In this document: positions 59,158 to 64,000 of the stretch, piece by piece
Layout: every line of letters begins with the position of its first letter
Numbering within the stretch: the stretch's first letter is position 1
Notes under the pieces: generated by a model
Seen by the model: only the letters and a program-made list of their open reading frames with translations
Database searches by the model: none
What the model was told of the DNA's origin: nothing
Program-made: the position numbers and the translations under genes
Source of the DNA: Kitasatospora sp. NBC_01266
GTDB taxonomy: Bacteria; Actinomycetota; Actinomycetes; Streptomycetales; Streptomycetaceae
Assembly (NCBI RefSeq): GCF_036242395.1
Contig: NZ_CP108458.1
Coordinates: 7,564,001-7,628,000, forward strand
DNA length: 64,000 nucleotides
Reading direction: 5' to 3'

Positions 59158-59763
59158 CTAGTAGTGCCAGTGGTTCGCGCCGCTCTCCGGGCCGCAGGTG
59201 ATGGCGGTGCCGTGGCTGTCCACCGTGGACTTCCCGAGGTCGTCGGTCGGGCAGAACTCGCCGGCGCGATAGAAGTGACCGGTCGGCGACATGATCACAC
59301 CGGTGGTGGCGGGCCCGCCGGCGCCGGGTGCCGGGCTCTGGGGTTGGTCGGTGGCCGGCTCGGACTCCGGGGTGGGAGTGGGGGTCGGCTTGGTGGCCGG
59401 GGGAGTTGCCGGTGCCGGTCGGGTGGGCGCGGGGGTGGCGGGCCTGGCGGCCGGGGTGGGCGGATGCGTCGGTGCGGCGGCCGAACCGGCGGCGGGCGCG
59501 GGCGCGGGCGTGGCGGTGGACGGATGCGTCGGCGCGGTTGACGGAGCGTGCGAGGCCGCCGAGGCGATGGGGGCCGCGCTCCTGGCCACCGAGGCGACCG
59601 TCTTGTTCGATCCGAAGGCGCCGAAGATGCCGAGCAGCAGGAACAATCCGAGGGGTATCCCGCACCCGAGACCGGCTATCTTGAGCCCCTTGCGCTGCGG
59701 CCGCTGCGGTGCTTCCCGTCGCGGTTGAGCCCAACCGGGCTGCGGGGGAATGGTCTTGGGCAT
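59158..59763 (-). CDS. Single-span membrane protein with Pro/Ala/Thr-rich spacer and small C-terminal Cys motif
   Basis: 201 residues. A positively charged, Pro-rich cytoplasmic start (QPRREAPQRPQRKGLK) is followed by one membrane helix (IAGLGCGIPLGLFLLLGIFGAF, about residues 28-50). Then comes a 100-residue Ala/Pro/Thr spacer that would cross the cell wall, and a 40-residue C-terminal motif with two cysteines (FYRAGEFCPTDDLGKSTVD, TAITCGPES). The last motif resembles a short repeat found at the ends of many streptomycete membrane or secreted proteins, with no known role. It is monocistronic. Confidence 0.7.
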   Translation of the reverse strand: MPKTIPPQPGWAQPRREAPQRPQRKGLKIAGLGCGIPLGLFLLLGIFGAFGSNKTVASVARSAAPIASAASHAPSTAPTHPSTATPAPAPAAGSAAAPTHPPTPAARPATPAPTRPAPATPPATKPTPTPTPESEPATDQPQSPAPGAGGPATTGVIMSPTGHFYRAGEFCPTDDLGKSTVDSHGTAITCGPESGANHWHY

Positions 59764-59909
59764 GGCGATCCTCTGTGCGAAGGGTGGACAGCTGATGGAG
59801 GGACAGCCTGTCAGTTCGCGCTGACCGATCGTCAGGTTGTGATCATGCTGTTACGCGGATCGCCGAACTTCCCCTGGTGGCAGCGGCGTGCGCCGTATAC
59901 GGTCCTTCC

Positions 59910-60353
59910 ATGACCGACGCCACCGACGTTGCCGCCGCCACCGACCCGACCGATGCCGCCGGTCGACGCAACGCCGAAGTGGTGCGCCGCTACCTCCGGG
60001 TCTTCGAGACGCGGGATCTCGCCGAGCTCGAGGAGGTCGTCGCCGAGGACGTCCTGGTGCACGGCGCCGGGCACCACGTCCAGGGCCGGCAGTACCCGCA
60101 GGGCTCGATCATGACGCCGGGCCTGTCCGACTGCCGGGTCCGCATCGACGATCTCTTCGCCGCCGGGGACCGGGTCACCGTGGCCTTCACCCTGACCTAC
60201 CGGCACGACCGCACCGGCCGCGACCTGACCATGACGGGCGTCAAGTCCTACCGGCTCCAGGACGGTGTGATCGTCGAGTTCTGGGGTGAGACGGACCTGT
60301 ACGGTCTGCTCCGCCAGCTCGGCCTGGTGCCCGAGCAGGTTCCGGCCTTCTGA
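59910..60353 (+). CDS. SnoaL-like / NTF2-fold protein
   Basis: 147 residues from ATG 59910. The NTF2-like cone fold is suggested by NAEVVRRYLRVFETRDLAELEEVVAEDVLVHGAG, then VRIDDLFAAGDRVTVAFTLTYRHD and the terminal strand GVIVEFWGETDLYGLLRQLG. Members act as small-molecule isomerases, cyclases or ligand-binding proteins, often with an Asp/His pair in the pocket; the H in VLVHG fits. The substrate cannot be read. It lies 14 bases ahead of the DUF5990 gene and may be co-transcribed with it. Confidence 0.8.
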   Translation: MTDATDVAAATDPTDAAGRRNAEVVRRYLRVFETRDLAELEEVVAEDVLVHGAGHHVQGRQYPQGSIMTPGLSDCRVRIDDLFAAGDRVTVAFTLTYRHDRTGRDLTMTGVKSYRLQDGVIVEFWGETDLYGLLRQLGLVPEQVPAF

Positions 60354-60367
60354 CCCGTCCACCCGGC

Positions 60368-60907
60368 ATGATGGGGTCCATGCCGTCCCCCATGCAGCTG
60401 CGGATCGAAGCCTTCGACCTCCCCGGTCGCGACTGTGCGGCCGGCCCAGACTTCCCGGGGTTCGCGAACATCCACGTCGCGGTCCAGCGCCGCGCTCGCC
60501 CGAGCGAGCTGCTCGACCTCCAGCCCGGCGACGCGGCCACCGCTCGGTGGACCTTCGACTGCACCGCGACCCGCACCGGGGAGAGCGTGGAGCTGACCGG
60601 TCCGTACATCCAGGGCCGACCGGGTGAGCGGTTCATCTACCTCTCCTGGGGCACGGTGGACGAGGGCGGCACCTTCACCATGTTCCGGCGCGCCAAGCTG
60701 ATCCTCGGCGCGATCGAACCGGCCACCGTCGAGGCCGCGTTGGCCGCCGGCCGGCTGGTCGCCCGGCTCGGCCTCACCGACGCCAAGGGCCACCCGCTCT
60801 GCGCCCGGGTCACGCCGCCGCGGATCGCCTGGTCAGCGGAGAAGGCGGAGGCGGCGGAGGCGGCGGAGGCGGCGGAGAAGGCGGAGACGGCGCAGCCGGG
60901 GGCGTAG
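60368..60907 (+). CDS. DUF5990 family protein
   Basis: About 175-179 residues; ATG 60368 is taken as start and ATG 60380 (MPSPMQLRIEAF) is an equally good choice. The protein has MQLRIEAFDLPGRDC at the start, then VAVQRRARPSELLDLQPGDA and a conserved GPYIQGRPGERFIYLSWGTVDEGG loop. The family is common in actinobacteria and uncharacterised; the fold looks like a compact beta-rich binding protein. The C-terminus ends in an EKAEAAEAAEAAEKAE tract encoded by GGAGGCGGC-type tandem repeats, so its length probably varies between strains. Confidence 0.8.
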   Translation: MMGSMPSPMQLRIEAFDLPGRDCAAGPDFPGFANIHVAVQRRARPSELLDLQPGDAATARWTFDCTATRTGESVELTGPYIQGRPGERFIYLSWGTVDEGGTFTMFRRAKLILGAIEPATVEAALAAGRLVARLGLTDAKGHPLCARVTPPRIAWSAEKAEAAEAAEAAEKAETAQPGA

Positions 60908-61081
60908 CGGGACCGGCGGGGGAGCGGCCCGCGTCGATCGGCCGACCTGCCGCAGTACGCATTCCCACCTGCCGCGTGAAACAGAGCACAGCACGGCCCT
61001 CTGCCGTAGCGGTTGCGGATCATGGCACAATGTCGGCAGAAGCAAGTCCGTACTGAGAAGTACGAACCAATGACGTTCAGC

Positions 61082-61205
61082 GCACTCCGGGGTCGGTGAA
61101 AATCCGAACCGGCGGTTACAGTCCGCGACCCGTCCGCAGCCAGCGGCCGGTTGACCAGGTGAAATTCCTGGACCGACGGTTAAAGTCCGGATGGGAGGCG
61201 TGCGC
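61082..61205 (+). ncRNA. FMN riboswitch (RFN element)
   Basis: Conserved pieces are in the right order: GGGGTCGGTGAAAATCCGAA, then CCGGCGGTTACAGTCCGCGA, TTGACCAGGTGAAATTCCTG, GACCGACGGTTAAAGTCCGG and ATGGGAGGCGTGCGCG. This is the FMN-sensing element that lowers expression of riboflavin genes when FMN is abundant. It is about 195 bases ahead of ribE. The expression platform (61,206-61,399) shows no obvious terminator by eye, so translational control by occluding the ribE site GAGGAGA is possible. Confidence 0.97.
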
Positions 61206-61399
61206 GACGGACCAGATGTGGTGCCGCGGTTCCCCCTCACTCGGGGTGCCGCGATCGGTTGGCGACGTTCGGCGTCCGCCCTCGCCCTCGACGGGTGCTG
61301 GGTGTTCCGTCGCCCGTCAGCCCACCACACCCGGGCCGTGTTGTCTTCCCATGTCTTTGCCGCCCCGGAGTCCGCGCCTCTAGCGCGAGGAGAACCCGG

Positions 61400-62110
61400 G
61401 TGTTCACCGGCATCATCGAAGAGCTGGGCGAGGTCGTCTCCATCGAGGAGTTCGGCGACTCCTCGCGGATCCGCCTGCGCGGTCCACTGGTCAGTGCCGA
61501 CGCCCGGCACGGCGATTCCATCGCGGTCAACGGCGTCTGCCTGACCGTGGTCGACACTCCCGAGGAACTGGCCGCCGGTACCGGTGAGTTCAGTGCCGAC
61601 GTGATGGCCGAGACGCTCAACCGATCCAGCCTGGGCGCCCTGGGTCCCGGTTCGCGGGTCAACCTGGAGCGCGCGATGGCGCTCGGCGCCCGGCTCGGCG
61701 GCCACCTGGTGCAGGGGCACGTGGATGCCACCGGCACCCTGCTCGGCCGGGCGCCGGGCGAGGTGGACGAGGACGGGCTGCCGCGCTGGGAGGTGCTGCG
61801 CTTCTCGCTGCCGCAGAGCATCTCGCGCTACCTGGTCGACAAGGGTTCGATCACCGTCGACGGCATCAGCCTCACCGTGGTCGAGGCGGCTGCCGACACC
61901 TTCACGGTCAGCCTGATCCCAGCCACCCTCGCGCTCACCACGCTGGGCGGCAAGGCGGTCGGCGAGCCGGTCAACCTCGAGGTGGACGTGCTGGCCAAGT
62001 ACGTCGAGCGGCTGCTCGGCGCCGGCACCGTCCCCAACACCGCCGCCTTCGCCGCGCTCGGCACCGCTCCGGTCGGCACCGCTCCGGTCATCACCGAGGA
62101 CGCCTCGTGA
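61400..62110 (+). CDS. ribE: Riboflavin synthase alpha chain
   Basis: 236 residues from GTG 61400 (FTGIIEELGEVVSIEEF), with GAGGAGA upstream. Two related lumazine-binding barrels are seen: residues 1-97 (HGDSIAVNGVCLTVVD) and about 98-205 (GSITVDGISLTVVEAA), plus the HLVQGHVDATG segment linking them. It catalyses dismutation of two 6,7-dimethyl-8-ribityllumazine molecules to riboflavin. The C-terminal 30 residues are an Ala/Pro/Thr extension. It is first in the riboswitch-controlled operon and overlaps ribM by 4 bases. Confidence 0.97.
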   Translation: MFTGIIEELGEVVSIEEFGDSSRIRLRGPLVSADARHGDSIAVNGVCLTVVDTPEELAAGTGEFSADVMAETLNRSSLGALGPGSRVNLERAMALGARLGGHLVQGHVDATGTLLGRAPGEVDEDGLPRWEVLRFSLPQSISRYLVDKGSITVDGISLTVVEAAADTFTVSLIPATLALTTLGGKAVGEPVNLEVDVLAKYVERLLGAGTVPNTAAFAALGTAPVGTAPVITEDAS

Positions 62111-62754
62111 ACTGGCTCAACAGTGTCGCCTTCTCGATATTCGGCGAGCACGTGAAGTGGACCGACATGATCGGCAACCTGCTGGGCCTGGGCGCGCTGG
62201 CGCTCGGCTGGCGGCGCTCGATCTGGAGCTGGCCCACCCAACTCCTGTCCGGCGTCGTGCTGTTCGGCGCCTTCGCGTCGGGCCACCTGTCCGGGCTCGC
62301 GGGTAAGCAGGTGATCGTGATGGTCACCGCCGTCTGGGGCTGGTTCCAGTGGCAGCGTGGGCGCCGCGACACCGGCGAGGTCCAGGTGCGGTTCGCCAGT
62401 TGGACCGAACGCGCGGTCCTGGTCGGCGCCACCGCGCTGGCCACGGTGGGTGTGGCCCTGCTCTTCACCCACTACTCCTGGATGTCCTGGAGCCCGTGGT
62501 CGGACGCCTACATCTTCACCGGCACCCTGGCGGCGATGGTCGCCCAGGCCCGGGGCTGGGTGGAGTTCTGGATCGCCTGGATCGCCGTCGACGTGGTCGG
62601 CGTCCCGCTCGCCTTCAACAACGGCTACGCCTTCTCCGGCCTGACCTACTGCATCTACTTCGTGCTGGTGCTGCTGGGCCTGCGTGCCTGGTGGCTGCGC
62701 AGCCGGGTAACCCGTCCGACCCCCACCTCGACCCTGCAGGGAGCAACGGCATGA
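62107..62754 (+). CDS. ribM: Riboflavin transporter of the PnuC family
   Basis: 215 residues with about seven predicted membrane helices. PnuC-family features are the early WTDMIGNLLGLGALALGWRRSIWSWP, VTAVWGWFQWQRGR and the late WIAVDVVGVPLAFNNGYAFSGLTYCIYFVLVLLGL. PnuC proteins usually carry nicotinamide riboside, but members embedded in riboflavin operons (RibM of S. davawensis, PnuX of corynebacteria) are shown to carry riboflavin or roseoflavin. Its place between ribE and ribBA behind a FMN riboswitch makes riboflavin the likely substrate. It is coupled on both sides by 4-base overlaps. Confidence 0.93.
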   Translation: MNWLNSVAFSIFGEHVKWTDMIGNLLGLGALALGWRRSIWSWPTQLLSGVVLFGAFASGHLSGLAGKQVIVMVTAVWGWFQWQRGRRDTGEVQVRFASWTERAVLVGATALATVGVALLFTHYSWMSWSPWSDAYIFTGTLAAMVAQARGWVEFWIAWIAVDVVGVPLAFNNGYAFSGLTYCIYFVLVLLGLRAWWLRSRVTRPTPTSTLQGATA

Positions 62755-64000
62755 GCGGCACCAGCATGAGCAGCACTGCCACCGACCTCACCCTCGACCC
62801 GGTCGAGCGCGCCGTCGCCGACATCGCGGCGGGCCGCGCCGTGATCGTGGTGGACGACGAGAACCGCGAGAACGAGGGCGACCTGATCTTCGCGGCCACC
62901 GCCGCCACGCCCGAACTGCTCGCCTTCACCATCCGGTACACCTCCGGGGTGATCTGCGTGCCGGTCACCCAGGCGGACGCCGACCGGCTCAACCTGCCGC
63001 CGATGACCCGGGTGAACGAGGACCGCAAGGGCACGGCCTACACCGTCTCGGTCGACGCCCGCGAGGTGGAGGCGACCGGTATCTCCGCCGTCGATCGCGC
63101 GCTGACCGTCCGGCTGCTGGGTGAACCGACCAGCACCGCACAGGACTTCACCCGTCCGGGGCATGTCTTCCCGCTGCGCGCGGTGGACGGCGGGGTGCTG
63201 GTCCGCCCGGGTCACACCGAGGCCGGCGTGGACCTGGCCCGGCTCGCGGGGCTGCCCCCGGCCGCCGCGATCTGCGAGGTGGTCAACGACGACGGCACCA
63301 TGGCCCGGCTGCCCGAGCTGGTCGCCTTCGCCCGCGAGCACGGCCTGGCGATCATCTCGATCGAGGACCTGATCGCCTACCGCCGCCGCACCGAGCTGCA
63401 CGCGGAGCGCGTCGCGGTCACCAGCCTGCCCACTGTGCACGGCGAGTTCACGGCGGTCGGCTACCGCGGCACGATCGACGGCACCGAGCACATCGCGCTG
63501 GTCGCCGGCGGCCTGGATGCTGCCGGGCGGCTGCCGGACGGCGAGGACGTGCTGGTCCGGGTCCACTCCGAGTGCCTGACCGGCGATGTCCTCGGCTCGC
63601 TGCGCTGCGACTGCGGCCCGCAGCTGCAGGCCTCGCTGGAGCGGGTGGCCGAGGCGGGCCGGGGCGTGGTGCTCTACCTGCGCGGCCACGAGGGGCGCGG
63701 CATCGGCCTGGGCCACAAGCTGCGCGCCTACCAGCTGCAGGAGCAGGGCCACGACACGGTGGACGCCAACCTCGAGCTGGGCCTGCCGGCCGACGCCCGG
63801 GAGTACAGCGTCGCCGCCCAGATGCTCACCGACCTCGGGGTCCGCTCGCTGAGCCTGCTCACCAACAACCCGCAGAAGCTGGCCGCGCTCACCGAGCACG
63901 GGCTCAAGGTCAAGGGCCGGGAGCCGATCCCGGTGCAGGCGGGCGAGCACAACCTGGCCTACCTGCTGGCCAAGCGCGACCGGATGGGCCACGACCTGCC
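62751..64000 (+). CDS. ribBA: Bifunctional DHBP synthase / GTP cyclohydrolase II, 3' end outside window
   Basis: The frame runs from ATG 62751 to the window end without a stop, giving 416 residues so far; nearly the complete enzyme is present. The DHBP synthase half has VVDDENRENEGDLIF with the catalytic acidic loop, TSGVICVPV and HTEAGVDLARLAG. The GTP cyclohydrolase II half has RVHSECLTGDVLGSLRCDCG with the three zinc cysteines, LRGHEGRGIGL and LTNNPQKLAAL. It supplies both precursors of riboflavin: the four-carbon unit and the pyrimidine. ribH is expected next, just outside. The start overlaps the ribM stop (ATGA). Confidence 0.97.
   Translation, partial: MSGTSMSSTATDLTLDPVERAVADIAAGRAVIVVDDENRENEGDLIFAATAATPELLAFTIRYTSGVICVPVTQADADRLNLPPMTRVNEDRKGTAYTVSVDAREVEATGISAVDRALTVRLLGEPTSTAQDFTRPGHVFPLRAVDGGVLVRPGHTEAGVDLARLAGLPPAAAICEVVNDDGTMARLPELVAFAREHGLAIISIEDLIAYRRRTELHAERVAVTSLPTVHGEFTAVGYRGTIDGTEHIALVAGGLDAAGRLPDGEDVLVRVHSECLTGDVLGSLRCDCGPQLQASLERVAEAGRGVVLYLRGHEGRGIGLGHKLRAYQLQEQGHDTVDANLELGLPADAREYSVAAQMLTDLGVRSLSLLTNNPQKLAALTEHGLKVKGREPIPVQAGEHNLAYLLAKRDRMGHDL

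Overview
The window is very GC-rich with Streptomyces-like codon use. GTG starts are frequent, genes often overlap in a TGA/ATG or ATGA fashion, and GC-rich hairpins sit between convergent genes. The gene content (MbtH-assisted NRPS, two GH18 chitinases with a DasR-like site, a FMN-riboswitch ribE-ribM-ribBA operon, GuaB1, SURF1, DUF5990 and DUF5995 proteins) points to the family Streptomycetaceae (Streptomyces or Kitasatospora). The sequence alone does not decide the genus.

Region 1 (1-11,849) is the right end of a nonribosomal peptide cluster. It holds the tail of one synthetase (A-PCP-E), a two-module terminal synthetase (C-A-PCP-E-C-A-PCP-TE), an MbtH-like protein and a type II thioesterase. 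The last A domain carries a threonine code. The preceding residue and the one before it should be D-configured. The left part of the cluster lies outside the window.

Region 2 (about 11,930-25,435) is a damaged type VII (ESX-like) secretion neighbourhood. It contains a CbxX/EccA-like AAA+ ATPase missing the start of its beta-helix, a small hypothetical protein, a giant protein broken by three frameshifts, a YbaB-like protein that has lost its stop frame, and an EccC/FtsK ATPase broken by an amber codon and two frameshifts. Intact genes sit within it: a folD-like/fchA-like folate pair and a divergent LysR/transporter pair.

Region 3 (25,497-33,935) is a nitrogen operon on the minus strand: ureA, a CbiX-like protein with a histidine-rich tail, ureB, ureC, ureF, ureG, ureD and two tandem ammonium transporters. 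There is no ureE and no glnK.

Region 4 (34,655-45,893) is largely secreted or envelope functions: a small four-cysteine secreted protein, a polysaccharide deacetylase, a GH18 enzyme, SURF1, a two-headed amylopullulanase of about 1,819 residues behind a perfect dyad operator, and a ClC-type channel or exchanger.

Region 5 (46,023-60,907) is mixed. It includes a trypsin-NACHT-LRR protein (candidate anti-phage STAND ATPase), an aldo/keto reductase, GuaB1, a CBM2-FnIII-GH18 chitinase with an upstream dre-like site, a DUF5995 protein, an NAD-dependent epimerase divergent from an XRE/MmyB regulator, a double CaiB-like CoA-transferase, a Pro/Ala-rich membrane protein, a SnoaL-like protein and a DUF5990 protein.

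Region 6 (61,082-64,000) is the riboflavin operon: FMN riboswitch, ribE, ribM and ribBA, the last running off the window. The most unusual items are the trypsin-NACHT protein, the nickel-chelatase-like gene inside the urease operon, the FolD-like protein lacking its catalytic lysine beside a separate cyclohydrolase family gene, and the concentrated decay of the type VII locus.
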